The notes beneath the pieces were generated by a model. It had not been told where the DNA came from. It did not search any database and was given only the letters and a program-made list of their open reading frames with translations. Position numbers and translations under genes: made by a program. A DNA stretch of 64,000 bases from assembly GCA_028023455.1 (NCBI GenBank), contig JAQFVV010006221.1:10718825-10782824 (forward strand), written 5' to 3'. Source of the DNA: Epiperipatus broadwayi (Eukaryota > Onychophora > Udeonychophora > Euonychophora > Peripatidae). Every line of letters starts with the position of its first letter. Positions within the stretch are counted from its first letter, which is position 1. Below, in pieces: positions 23,132-34,617 of the stretch.

Positions 23132-26100
23132 TGTGCCCTTTTCTATAGGTCAGTAATAGTTTATAAACAGTCAATTACTAAAAATTTTAAATTTAGAATA
23201 TGTTCTTTTAATATGGTAATTGTATTAAGTCAATTATATCTTTAAAGTACAATTTGAAGCTAAAGAGAATACGTAGTATATAAAATCATTTAAAAAATAG
23301 TTATATAAAGCTTTAAATATTGGTGCATATGGTTGTAAAAGCTGGCCATACTAAATAACACAGCTATAATTATTAAAAGTATATTTAATAAATTCGATTT
23401 TAATAGTTTAAAACTGATGATTTAATAAATGCTATGTTTAAATTTATAATCATATTTAATAGTCAAAATTAATATAATATTATTTAAAAATAAACTTTAT
23501 GATGGTGAAAATTGTATTTAATTCTATATTTTCTAAATTGTTCTTCCAAATTTTATAATTATATTATTAAATATAATAAGTGTATCAATTTTATAAATCT
23601 AGGCAGAGAAATAGATTGAAAATCGTCTGTCAAAGTTATTAATCATGTGACTTGTATACTATATACTTTCACACACATGCTTGTTTGAATTAATAATAAA
23701 GTTTAAAATATTTTAAAAGTTATATTATAGAATTGGATAGAATTATTGCCTATCATAAAAGTAAATAGTATTAAACATTAAGTTAACTATCGTATGTAAT
23801 GTTTTAAATAATGTAATAAAGACGAATACATTCATAATATAAAAATTAAATATTTTATTTAAATAAAAATAGATAAATTGAATATTAAGAAATGGAATAA
23901 GTTATTAAATGTTATTTTAAAAGTTATTTTAAATATTTAAATAGTTTTAATAAAATAATAATTGAAGTAAAAGTGAAATTTTAAATAATATTTTTTAAAT
24001 TTTATTACATCATAATTTCTAATTTTAAAATTCAATTCTACTATAAACTAAAAATATGTAAATTTGTTCTCAAGCTAAAGTAAGAATTAACCAATAGGAA
24101 TAGGTATTCTTACAGACTATAAATATGATTTGCATGGGGATAAAGGGGAGATTAGTAATGTATTGAAACCGGAGAAAGGTAAATTATAGCTGTCAAAGAG
24201 ATAGTATTTAAAATTATTATTTTAGTCAATTTTAGCACTCTCATAATTTATTTGCAAAAAAACTAATTGATAATTTTTAAAAGTAACTTGCAAAAAAGAG
24301 AGTGTAAACTAAAAAATATTTTAATAATTTCGTTTAACATGCTTTGTTAAATTTTTTAAAGTTCCTTTATCAGTCATATTTTATCTAAAAGTTTAACCTA
24401 AACTTCGCAAAAAAAATGGATATACTACGGAATAAAATGGATATAAGTTGTAATGCTGAAAAAATATTTGAAATATTTATTGATACAGTTTTATTAATAC
24501 TTCACCGGAGAACTGTTTTGGTACATAAAAAACCACAGCTCGGACATTATACGGAGTCTAAAAAAAAAAAAATGTATTGAAACGTATTATTTATAAGCTG
24601 ATCCAAGATTTATTTTTAAATAGTAATAAGACAATTATATTTCATGAATTATTTTATATAATATGATATTCAAAGGAGTAAAATGTTATATCCTTTCTGA
24701 AGGTAACATTTTTTAAAAAATATTTTCAAGAATTAAAGAAAGAACCCAGGAAAATATGTTACAGAAGCGTTTTTGATATTAAAATATCCGTTCTTAGAAT
24801 TATTTAAAAATGTATTTAGAAAAGATTTGTTTAAAAGTACTTGAAGTTTTTTATTTTAAAAGAGATTTATAAAAATACCAAATGAAAGTTTAAATGTATC
24901 AAGAAGGAAACATATATAAAAAAGTGAACACATAGTTGAATAAAAGATGGATCCATGGAAATACAAATAGTACTTAAAAGTTTATCGAATATTTTTAAAG
25001 TTAAATTAGATGGATTGATGCATCGGATATGCAGAGAATATTGGTAGAGAAGATTAAGAAGCTTCACGGGATTAATTAATATTATGATTTAATAATTATC
25101 ATCCTAAATACTAAAACCAAGGATTATTTTCTATAAATTTTACTAAATGGATTAATAATTATTTTTATTTTAAACTTTAACGTGCTTGGAGGAGAACATT
25201 TTTAAAAACTCTAGAGAAAATAATAAACATTTTGGACTTATCAGGAACTATCGTCAAGAAAATATGTAATTATAGTTTTGATTCCTTTTATTTTGTTAAC
25301 CTAGTTTAAATCTAAATTTTTATATAAGATTAGGAAAACCATAAAAACATTAATTTATTAATATTAAAATTTTATAATATAACAATCTAATAATTTAGCT
25401 AAAAATATTTTAATATAAAGTGTATGGGTGTGATTTTTTTTTTATATCTGCAATGCTCAAGTGGATAAAGGAAGCCTACTGAACACGATGACTAGATAAA
25501 GGTTATTGGTAATAATAATAACTATTGATAATTTATAATGTATATTTTTTTTGTTTTTTTTAGATCATCCATAAATTGGAAGAATGAAGTGTAAAAGTTT
25601 TTTACTTATATGTACCGCATTTCATACAACATTTTAAAAAACATTATGAGATAGGATTGATTTGAAAATATGCATACGACAATTTTTTTTTTTTTTTTTT
25701 TTATTAGTGATATAATCCAACATAACAAATAATTATGTGATTCTTTTAAAATTTTCATGTTATGGGATATTCAAATATTGTCTAAGTAGATTGTATATGA
25801 TTAGACATATAGAATAATGAAGTAAGCAGACTTTTCTTGTGGAACAGCTAGATTGTTTAACTATTAATGAATTTTATTTATTGTTTTGTAAATGCAGATA
25901 GTTATTTATCGATGTAAGATGTGGAAAATCTTGAGAAATAATGTTGAGATAGTGGCTTGGAAGTACTTAGTGAACAGGAAACCAAGATGATGTTTTAAGA
26001 AATAGGATGTTATAAGGAATGGAAATAATATTTAGTCTTTATGTGAATATCAGCATAGTTAACAAAGCCCTATGACTGATACACATTTTATTTGGACAGT

Positions 26101-27985
26101 GTTTATATTTCTTTAAATATTTGATGTTCTAATAAAGCTGAAGAAATAGCTTTAACATCGTCCCTGTACTAGAGGATATTAGGCAGGTAAATGTCATACC
26201 TCTTTGCACTGTGCCATGATTTTGAGATATGTTAAGAGTAATACTCTAGCTTTCTTCCTTAATCCTATGCATCTGTTTTCGCTATCTTTATTTCATGTAA
26301 CTGCATCGTTCAGTAAGATATGTTTAAGAGAAATGATAAATAATTTAGAACTTAGGTTATGCTATCGTTTTGTATAAGATTGGTTTATTTGCTTAGAAGG
26401 AATAGGACATTATAACTTAAAATTGAAGATCCAAAGTATCCTAAGGAAAGAAAAGAATCATAGAATATATTTTGAATTTTATTTCGGAAATGAAATATAA
26501 ACTTTTTTAAAATAAGGTATCTAAACAAAGATATTTTTTTTAAAGTGATAATAATTTTAAATGCTTTAGTATTATTTTTTTTAAGAGAAAAATAAGTATT
26601 GCATATTTTTTAAAATACAATAGTACAAAGTAAATTATGTAAACAATATGCATAGTATATTTTTTGTTTATTGATTAACAGAAATATATTGATGATTACA
26701 CTTATATCATACTAAAGTAAGGCTTAAAGAAGAATATATTATGATTAGTAAACATTGTGTGATAAATACTAAAATCTAGTACTGAATTTTGGATAATATT
26801 TTGTGTAACATCTTTGACTTTGCAAGATGAAATTTTTTTTAATATTTTGAGAAATCCATACTCATTATAAAATTTTGTTTTCTATAGAATGTTTTCTAAG
26901 TATGAATTTTTAAAATAAGATAGTTTAATAATATTAAGGATAAAATGCTGTTGCTAATAAAGTAGATAAATATATTTGTAATAAGTTAACCATAATGAGA
27001 AACCAAATAGTAACATTTTTTTAAAATTTTGTCCTAAATCTAAATAAAGATATAATTGAAATATAAATTATTTTTTTTATAACCCGGTAGATCAAACTGT
27101 AAAGTAAAAAAGTTAAGGATATCCACTGTAAATAGTGTAAATAAATTGTTTATTTATTTGTTGTTAGTAATAAACTTTGTTAAATTTTGTTATTTCAAAA
27201 AATTTTGTGTCCGAGTTATTTATTTCTCCACATCGCTGCATGAAATCACGATATATGCATAATAATTGAAACAAATATATAATTTTGCACAAAAAGATAA
27301 ATAGAGAATTATTTTAAGAATTTTAAATATTTTATTGGTATTCATTATAATTAAATAATCATAATCTTACATTATTTTATTGGTCATAAATCAGTTATCA
27401 CAATATTATATTAAATTATATGCTATCAGTTGCCACACATATTTTGTTTGTCAGATTATTAAAATGCTACCACGTATTTATTATATCATTACATGAAGAT
27501 ATAAGATCATATTATATTATTTCATTATTTTATTATGGTAATAAAATTATAGTAAAAAGAAAAGATATACAGAATTAGTTAAACAATGAAGAATATTATT
27601 ACTGTTATTTATTATTATTAGTTTCAGTGTAGTAGATTATGACATAAAATCCCTTCTCATATTTTACTACCGTATTTTTAAATTAACTTAGAATAAACTT
27701 TATGAACCTGAGATTATTTTATTGAGCTAGATTATTATTAAATAGAAGATTAAGATTTAATTATTAGTTTAATCTTAGTGAGTAGAAGTTATTAAAGTCA
27801 TAAGAATACTATGAGTTTGTTATTTGAAATAGTAATAAGGGGGGATAGTGTTCTTATGCCATTGAGGTAGTATCCTGTGGGATATTGGCTCAATGTAATC
27901 TATCTTGTCACCTGTATTTTCACTTCAAGTCTCATGAAAATATTAAATATTTATTTAATTTATTTTTATAAACTGAACCTTATTC
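23132..27985 (+). repeat. Left LTR
   Basis: About 4.85 kb, beginning TGTGCCCTTTTCTATAGGTC. It differs from the right LTR by scattered substitutions and short indels. For example, 14-16 bp (around 23371-23390) are present here but absent on the right. By eye the divergence is a few per cent, so the insertion is not brand new. There is no coding content; small frames inside are AT-rich and absent from protein-like patterns. It must contain the element's promoter and polyadenylation signals, but I cannot locate them confidently. Confidence 0.92.
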
Positions 27986-28847
27986 GTATTTTAAATTTGA
28001 GCTAGTGAAATATTTTAATTTTAATGCTGAATATTTTAGTTATTAATTATTAACTGAGATAGAACCCGTTTTATTTTATATCATATATTATCTGGAAGTG
28101 AAGATGCATGAAAGCAAGGTTAGATTTTGGTGTACCAACTTTAGGGGCTCGAGATGTGTTAGTAAGGGCATCAGATTCAACCAACAGAAGGTTAGATTTT
28201 GCTCATCCAATGTGACTGCATGATGTGTAGTTGGGAATACAATCGATAGTTCAGATTGTGGTACCCAAACATTTAGGCTATGGGATATATTAGGAAAGTA
28301 GTTAAAAATATATAATACAATAGTTAGTATTTGAATTTGTTCGCGTAACTTTAGAGATTATTGATAGATATATCTCATCGAAATAGATAATTTAATATTT
28401 TATTATAGCAATAATTATTTAGGATTTGATTATTATTGTGAATTAAGTGTTTATTATTAAAACTATTGCAATTTTATGTGGTATATAATCTGATTGTTTA
28501 AAGAAAATAGTACTATATTGTTGTAAAACAATTAGCAAATAAATTTTAAAATATGCATATGTGGCTAACGATTATTTAGTATTTACTATGACCATGTCAA
28601 TTATTGAAATATTAAAAATATATTTTGAAAATGCTTTAATATGTGCAAATTATCTGTGAATCATGCATGTGGGAAATAATGTTGTGACACACATAATGTT
28701 AATCGTTATTGTTATTTAGGATTAGATTGTATAAGGTGTAAAGGGGGTATTATCTATAGTTTATTGTGGGTGGTGGTTAGATGGGGATAAAAGAAACTGG
28801 TAAGGAACTATTTTATGAAAAATTAATAGTAATATATTGTTTAAATA
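27986..28847 (+). other. LTR element leader between left LTR and gag
   Basis: This 0.86-kb leader should contain the primer-binding site and packaging signal. I see no clear tRNA 3'-end complement right after the LTR. A TGGTGTACC segment near 28127 and TGGAAG near 28091 are the only TGG starts of note, and both are far from the LTR end. The motif TTAGATTTTG..., followed by a GTACC or TCATCC block and a 'TTTAGG' block, recurs loosely at 28121, 28189 and 28255. No coding content. Confidence 0.5.
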
Positions 28848-31130
28848 TTGAATTTTGAGGAAAAGCATATTTGCAAAAAAATGAATAATCAAGATAATAA
28901 TTTAGAGAGTGAAATATCTGAGTTTATTGTCGATGAAAGTTGTGAGGAGGAACGAGAAATAGAAAACTTAATCGAAATGGAAACAGTTTTAGATGATGTT
29001 CAAATTGTAGATAGCAAAATGAATGAAGAGGAGAAAGAGGTTATGGAAATTAAAACAGTGGAAGAAAAGATAATAGTGCCTAAAAAGGAGGTAGAGAACT
29101 CCCAAATATCTCAAATGTTATTGATGATGAAGGAGATGAATGAAAATATGATTAAAAATAGAGAGGATACAAAAGCTTTTAAAGAAGATAATAGAAAAAA
29201 TAGAGAAGATAGTAATATAAAATTTAATATTCTTAATGAAAATATGATTAAAAATAGAGAGGATACAAAAGCTCTTAATGAAAATATGATTAAAAATATT
29301 GAGTCTCTTAATGAAAACCTAAATAAAACAAATATAAGATTAGAATCTCTTAGTGAAAATGTGGACAAAAATAGTAATGAAATCGGAACTTGTGTAGAAA
29401 GTATGAATCAAAAACTTAATGAAACCTGTAAGATTGTAGAAGATTTTAAGGTGGAAGTACAAGATAAATTTAATAATTTGGATTTGAGATTTGATAGCAA
29501 TGAAAAAGTCATTGGTTCTTTAAAGGAGGAAATAGAGCACATAGATTATAAGAATCAGGAATTGCTAAAAAATAAATTTTCCGAATTCTCTGAGAATACT
29601 ATAAAGGGTTTGAGCAAGCAAATAGAAGACTCTATCAATCAGTGTCAGATAAACAATAGCAACTTAAATCAGAAGCTTAATAGTAATAAATCAGATGTTG
29701 ATCGCGAAATTGGTGAAATAAAAGATCATATAGGTCGTATGGATGAAAATTTTAAAATTGTAAAGGAAGAGGTAGTGCAGACCAGAATAATTGTGAAAGA
29801 TGAAATGGAGAAAGAATTAGTAGAGAAGTTCAAGGATTTGATAGTGCAAACTAGGAGAGATGTAAAGGAAGAAATAGAACAAGATTTGGTTGAGAAATTA
29901 AAAGATCTTGGTATTCAGAAAGATGATGAACATAAGTATAGATCTAAAGTTGGTGAGAATATGAAGCATTTACAGAAAGATGTAAAAGAACAGGCACAGC
30001 AGTTGGAAAAGAATAATAATGAGTGTAGAGAAATAGTAGATCAAAACTTGGATAAGTTTAAAAATGAACAGAAGTTATATGTAGAACAAGTGATTGGACA
30101 GATAAATTTCGAAGAAAAGTTGCAACAAGTGTATGAACAAATGGAGGAGATTAAGTCCATAAGTAATAAAACTTTAGAGTTAGGCAAAGAAAAAGTATTG
30201 AGTAGTAAATATGAAGACTGTATAACTCCATCCCCAATAGATAGAATAGAATGTCTAAGAAAAGGTGAGGATAACCAATTAGAACATACTAATGTTAAAG
30301 AAATAGACAGCAGACCAGTTAGGGAAAATATTAGTTGTGACAGAGGTTCGAATAGCTCGATGGCATTACGTTTCATGAGGGTCAAACCGTTTAGAGGAGA
30401 CTATACCGAAAACCCATCTGAGTTTCTGAATAGTTTGGATGAGCTATTTTCAATATGTGTTCTAACAGAAAAGGAAAAATTAGCCATCTGTAGTAATCAT
30501 TTAGGTGGCACTGCCAAAGACTGGTGGCAGTCGCTCTTTGAAAGGCCAAATACTTATGGTGACTTTAGATATTTAATTATAGGGAGTTTCTGGAATGCAG
30601 ACAAACAAGATAGTATTAGGTTCCAGATAACTCAAAAAAAATATCACTCTAGCAAGAGCAGTTACACTAGTTTCTTGCAAAGCCAGGCTGTCCGATTGAA
30701 AATGCTTACTGCATGTCCATTATCTGAAGGGCAGATAGTCAGGATAGTACGCCATAATTTGCCCAGAAATGTGGAGCAATTATTAATTGCAGCAGACCGT
30801 TATTCGATAGAAGATGTGTCAGAGATATTAGACGCACTTGAAATCACTGAAACATCTTTAGACAGTAGATTCAAAGCAAATAGGGAAAGAAATAATTATC
30901 CGTTATCAAATATTAACATTAACAATAATAGTCAAAGATTTCAAGCAGGTTTTAAGAGGAGATATAATTCTAGAGATAGAGATAGGGTATCTCCCTATGC
31001 TAAGAAAGCAGTTAGATTTGATAAATCTAGGAGTAGGGTAGAGGTACAAAATAGTCAACCTTCTACTAGTGGTATTACTACAATTTTAAAAAGACCAAAT
31101 GTTAAAACAAGTGAGAAAAAGTTAAACTGA
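28848..31130 (+). CDS. Gag-like protein with long N-terminal coiled coil
   Basis: The open frame has 760 codons; the first ATG is codon 12 (28881), the more likely start. Residues about 20-480 are Glu/Lys/Asn-rich and helical, with coiled-coil periodicity. They contain a repeated NENMIKNREDTKA unit around residues 97-150. Residues about 505-665 resemble a retrotransposon Gag capsid domain, with MRVKPFRGDYTENPSEFL at its start and a central DWWQSLF. The C-terminus (about 675-760) is Arg/Lys/Ser-rich, likely nucleic-acid binding, but I see no CCHC zinc knuckle. Gag of this type assembles the particle that packages element RNA. A 450-residue coiled coil before the capsid domain is unusual. It is followed by pol in the -1 frame, overlapping at the stop. 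The frame is intact even though pol is broken. Confidence 0.85.
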   Translation: MNFEEKHICKKMNNQDNNLESEISEFIVDESCEEEREIENLIEMETVLDDVQIVDSKMNEEEKEVMEIKTVEEKIIVPKKEVENSQISQMLLMMKEMNENMIKNREDTKAFKEDNRKNREDSNIKFNILNENMIKNREDTKALNENMIKNIESLNENLNKTNIRLESLSENVDKNSNEIGTCVESMNQKLNETCKIVEDFKVEVQDKFNNLDLRFDSNEKVIGSLKEEIEHIDYKNQELLKNKFSEFSENTIKGLSKQIEDSINQCQINNSNLNQKLNSNKSDVDREIGEIKDHIGRMDENFKIVKEEVVQTRIIVKDEMEKELVEKFKDLIVQTRRDVKEEIEQDLVEKLKDLGIQKDDEHKYRSKVGENMKHLQKDVKEQAQQLEKNNNECREIVDQNLDKFKNEQKLYVEQVIGQINFEEKLQQVYEQMEEIKSISNKTLELGKEKVLSSKYEDCITPSPIDRIECLRKGEDNQLEHTNVKEIDSRPVRENISCDRGSNSSMALRFMRVKPFRGDYTENPSEFLNSLDELFSICVLTEKEKLAICSNHLGGTAKDWWQSLFERPNTYGDFRYLIIGSFWNADKQDSIRFQITQKKYHSSKSSYTSFLQSQAVRLKMLTACPLSEGQIVRIVRHNLPRNVEQLLIAADRYSIEDVSEILDALEITETSLDSRFKANRERNNYPLSNININNNSQRFQAGFKRRYNSRDRDRVSPYAKKAVRFDKSRSRVEVQNSQPSTSGITTILKRPNVKTSEKKLN

Positions 31131-31189
31131 AAAGGTCTTTGTGTATTAGTTCCTCTTTGCAAGGACCCGGTGCTAACAAAATGGGGAAC
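31121..31189 (+). promoter_or_regulatory. Candidate -1 ribosomal frameshift signal between gag and pol
   Basis: GTTAAAC (31121-31127) fits the XXXYYYZ slippery rule apart from the first base, in the gag frame as G-TTA-AAC, and is immediately followed by the gag TGA stop (31128-31130). The same heptamer is used in arterivirus frameshifting. Six bases downstream, GGTCTTTG (31134-31141) can pair with CAAGGACC (31160-31167) as an 8-bp stem with one G-U. The loop segment GTTCC (31149-31153) can pair with GGAAC (31185-31189), giving an H-type pseudoknot. The pol frame is open from 31115 onward and has no ATG before residue 15, so a Gag-Pol fusion by -1 slippage explains the arrangement. Confidence 0.7.
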
Positions 31190-33139
31190 GATCAGATGTG
31201 GATGCTAAATACTTTAGATTTAGACATTGACTTTTTAGAACCCTTTACTATAGGTGAACCACCTATAATGTATCAATGTCTGGTTGTAATTTTAAATATT
31301 GAAAATATAAAAGATGAAGCATTGATTGACTCCGGAAGCCAAGCTTCCATATTATCAGAGTCAACTTATAAAAATCTGGTATGCATAAAAGGTGATATAC
31401 CTTCATTGCCAGTAAAACAAATACAAGTAACTCTGGCAAATGGAAAGAGAACGAAATTAACAAATAAACAAGTTTGGATTACCTTCAAAATTAATAACAC
31501 AGAGTTTGGGCATGTTTTTCTTATTATGCCTGGATTGATACATGAAGCCATAATAGGTGCTGACTTCATGATTTTAAATGATTGTCAAATAGATTTTTAT
31601 AACAAAATTTTTACTTGTAAGAAGGAAAGGCTTAATTTTGAATATGGTGTGCATAACCTTTCCAATCAATTACTATGCATCCATAATACATTGATTGATG
31701 CTAGCATAAAAGCAAAAATTGAACATATTTATGCAGTCGATTCTAAATTAAGTGAGAAATTATATCAATTAATGTATAGCTTTAAAAGCATTTTTTCTAA
31801 AATCCCTGGTATAATAGAGGGATATACCCATCGTATTAAATTGAAGTGTAATGATCCTTTCCATCAAAAGATGTACCCGATCCCTTACCAATATAAGGAC
31901 GAGGTACAGAGTCAAATAGACATGATGCTAGAGTGGGAAATAATAAAAAAGTGTCCTTCTCCTTACGTAAACCCATTGGTTATTGTAAAGAAGAAGGATG
32001 GCAATATTAGGGTATGTTTGGATGCTCGCATGTTAAATACTATAACTGTGCCAGAGCGTGACATTCCTCCACCCGTACATGAGCTCCTAACTAAGTTTCA
32101 TAAGAGGTCAATTTTCTCTACATTTGATTTAACAGCTAGTTATTGGCAAATACCGTTACATGAGAATGATCAGCAATACACAGCATTTCGTTTTCAAGGC
32201 CAGTCATATGTTTTCAGACGGATGCCTTTTGGTCTCATTAATAGTGGTGCTGGCTTAATCAGATGTTTGGACATGATTTTTTCAAAGCAATTAAAGGAAA
32301 AAATCGTCATGTATGTGGACGATATCGTCATTGCTTCTGACAGTTTAGAAGAGCATCTCCAACACTTAGAAATGTTTTTTAATGAATGCGCTATGAAAAA
32401 TGTCAAAATTAATTTGGAAAAGTGTTCAATAGCAGCTAAAGAAATTACTTTTCTGGGACATTTAATAAATGAGCATGGCATCCAGCCCCATCCAGAAAAG
32501 ATTGCAGCTATTCAACGCTTTCCCACACCAAAAACTGTAAAGCAACTGAAATCATTTTTTGGGTTGTGTAATTACTACAACCGCTTTTATCAAAATTTTG
32601 CTGAGGACACTATACATTTATCCAAATTGCTAAAAAAGGCTGAGAGGTGGAAGTGGACCACTAATCATGATAGTGAATTTAATTTGATTAAAAATAAATT
32701 TTTAAAACACGTAATTTTAATATATCCTGATTTCAATAAAACATTTTATGTGCAAACAGATAGCAGTTACTATGGTCTGGGTGTAGTGTTATTTCAACTC
32801 GATGGGGATCAGGTACCTCATGTATTGTACTTCTTGAGCAGACATCTGAGAGGTGCTGAGTTGAACTACACTATAACTGAAAAGGAAACCCTAGCTGTTG
32901 TCTGGGCTTTTCAGAAATTAAGGCAATTTTTATTAGGTTCTAGTGTGATTGTATTGACCAACCATAGAAGCTTAGAGTTTTTAAATAAAAGCTACCTCAG
33001 TAATGAGAGACTTATTAGGTGGAGCTTATATCTCCAACAGTTCAATTATAGAGTACTCTATATTGAAGGGAGACAGAATATCCCTGCTGATATTCTTAGT
33101 CGCCACCCTATCTGTTTAATGTCACAAAAATCCCAATAG
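31139..33139 (+). CDS. Pol: aspartic protease, reverse transcriptase, RNase H
   Basis: The frame lies in -1 to gag and probably begins by frameshift near 31121, since the listed start is not ATG. Protease: ALIDSGSQAS with the catalytic Asp at residue 64. RT: SPYVNPLVIVKKKDGNIRVC near residues 278-300, FSTFDLTASYWQI, and the catalytic YVDD at residues 392-395. RNase H follows: QTDSSYYGLG with the first Asp near 541, ITEKETLAVVWA, then TNHRSLEFL where family members have TDH. The residue at 608 is Asn, coded at 32960-32962, so one metal-binding residue is lost. The C-terminal NIPADILSRHP is typical. A TAG at 33137 ends the frame, and further in-frame stops follow before integrase. Its role was copying element RNA into DNA; RNase H is probably inactive. 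Confidence 0.9.
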   Translation: MCISSSLQGPGANKMGNDQMWMLNTLDLDIDFLEPFTIGEPPIMYQCLVVILNIENIKDEALIDSGSQASILSESTYKNLVCIKGDIPSLPVKQIQVTLANGKRTKLTNKQVWITFKINNTEFGHVFLIMPGLIHEAIIGADFMILNDCQIDFYNKIFTCKKERLNFEYGVHNLSNQLLCIHNTLIDASIKAKIEHIYAVDSKLSEKLYQLMYSFKSIFSKIPGIIEGYTHRIKLKCNDPFHQKMYPIPYQYKDEVQSQIDMMLEWEIIKKCPSPYVNPLVIVKKKDGNIRVCLDARMLNTITVPERDIPPPVHELLTKFHKRSIFSTFDLTASYWQIPLHENDQQYTAFRFQGQSYVFRRMPFGLINSGAGLIRCLDMIFSKQLKEKIVMYVDDIVIASDSLEEHLQHLEMFFNECAMKNVKINLEKCSIAAKEITFLGHLINEHGIQPHPEKIAAIQRFPTPKTVKQLKSFFGLCNYYNRFYQNFAEDTIHLSKLLKKAERWKWTTNHDSEFNLIKNKFLKHVILIYPDFNKTFYVQTDSSYYGLGVVLFQLDGDQVPHVLYFLSRHLRGAELNYTITEKETLAVVWAFQKLRQFLLGSSVIVLTNHRSLEFLNKSYLSNERLIRWSLYLQQFNYRVLYIEGRQNIPADILSRHPICLMSQKSQ

Positions 33140-33775
33140 TCAAAACATAATTGTTAGTAACGTAGATTTGGTTAGGATGAATCTATAACTGATGATTATA
33201 ATAATCTCACTATTATTCAGAGGCAGGATATCAGATTAAATAGGATCATGACTATCTTAAATAATCATGATAATATAAACAGTAAAAATAAACGCGTTAA
33301 AATGATTTTTAGAAAGTATAAAATTTATCAAAATTTGCTTATGTATAATATAAATTCTAATCAGGGGGAATCATGGAGGATAGTTGTCCCTAACTCCATG
33401 ATTGATAAACTGATTATGTATGTTCATAGTAGCTATGGGCACTATGGTGCACCAAAAATTATGTATGTTTTAAAAGCGATATTTTTTTGGAATAAAATGT
33501 ATAAACGCGTAATTAAAAAGATTAAAACGTGTAATATATGTCTAAAATCTAAACCTTGCAGTAAATCTTATGTGGGAATCATGCAAACCATTATTCCAGA
33601 TCATCCTAATGAATTGTTAGCCATCAATTTTTATGGGCCCCTTCCACCATTCAATCGTCAGAAATTTATACTTGTAACATATGATGCTTTTAGTAAGCTA
33701 GTCTCAGCCTATACTGTACCTAAAACCAGCGCTCATTATGTAATCAAATGCATGCTGATTACCAATTCCCTTTAG
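33140..33775 (+). pseudogene. Integrase N-terminal half, broken
   Basis: After the pol stop, three more in-frame stops occur within about 40 bases (33155-33177). The frame then stays open to 33775. It contains a zinc-binding HHCC domain (HSSYGHYG ... CNICLKSK) and the start of the catalytic core (LLAINFYGPLPPF, then LVTYDAFSK). The first catalytic residue expected in the core, Asp, is Asn here (33626-33628). The frame is lost near 33760, and the continuation lies in another frame from 33748. Integrase joins element DNA to the host chromosome; this copy cannot make an active one. Confidence 0.85.
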
Positions 33776-34407
33776 TTGGAAAGCCAGAAATAATTCTTAC
33801 TGATCATGCAACTGCTTTTATATCTGGTAGATGGAATGAGTGGATTCAAACTCAACACCTCAAACATATTATGAGCTCCATTAGAAACCTGCAGTCTAAT
33901 CCCTGTGAATGTGTTATGCGGGAGCTCGGTAGATTATTCAGGGTTTATGTAGCCGATGACCATAAACAATGGGTTCATAAACTCTCTGAGGTTGTTAATT
34001 ATATAAACAGCACTTGCAATGAATCCACAGGTTTTACACCATTCAATCTACACTATGGCAAACATGAAAATTTACTAATTCAAACACCTATACCTATGAT
34101 AAGAGAACCAATAAATGTAAATCAAGATATAAATCAAGCTAAAGTAAAGCTACATATTATAAGTGCTAAGAGAGTAAAAAAATCCCATAATAGACCACAT
34201 CCGTTCAAAGTTGATTTAGTTCTTGTTAGAACACCCCATGTTAGCAACCTTCAAAGAAATCAATTTAAGAAATTTCTTGAGTTATACGAGGGTCCATATA
34301 AAATTTTTATCAAAGTAGGAGAAAATGCGTTCATGTTGAATACACCAGATGGTGAAGAAGGGACGTACAATGCTAGGAGTCTAATCCCATACCCATCAGA
34401 AGTGTAG
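33748..34407 (+). pseudogene. Integrase C-terminal half in a shifted frame
   Basis: The frame continues the integrase core with ILTDHATAF (second catalytic Asp present) and NPCECVMRELGRLFR, where the catalytic Glu is kept. It ends with a chromatin or DNA-binding-like C-terminus (LYEGPYKIFIKVGENAFML). It overlaps the preceding half by about 28 bases because of a one- or two-base indel, so the two halves cannot be made as one protein here. The stop is 210 bp before the right LTR, so there is no room for an env gene. Confidence 0.85.
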
Positions 34408-34603
34408 AAAAATTTTTCTAGTATTACTAGTTGAGATTCTGGGTGTAATGTCCAAATATTTTATAAGTTTGTATTAAAAACAGTATATTTTTTTCTATTT
34501 CAGTAGTACAAGATAGAATTTGGTTATAGCAAATGATAAAGATATTAAGCATCAATAGATAGAGTAAATATTAAGATAGATGTTTAATTTAAAATTTTTA
34601 TTC

Positions 34604-34617
34604 GAAGAAGGAGGTTA
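34604..34617 (+). other. Polypurine tract before right LTR
   Basis: GAAGAAGGAGGTTA lies directly before the TGTGCCC start of the right LTR. A purine run at this place is the usual plus-strand primer site in LTR elements. The last three bases are not purines, so the exact cleavage site is uncertain. Confidence 0.7.

Noticed and set aside
27975-27990. A canonical TG...CA end for the LTRs
   Set aside because: The right LTR has TTATTCA and the left TTATTCG, and the bases after both still match (TATTT). The exact end cannot be fixed by eye.
29111-30385. Minus-strand frames inside gag
   Set aside because: Antisense shadows of the coiled-coil and capsid coding sequence.
34408-34617. An envelope gene that would make the LTR element an endogenous retrovirus-like element
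   Set aside because: Only 210 bp separate integrase from the right LTR, with no open frame.
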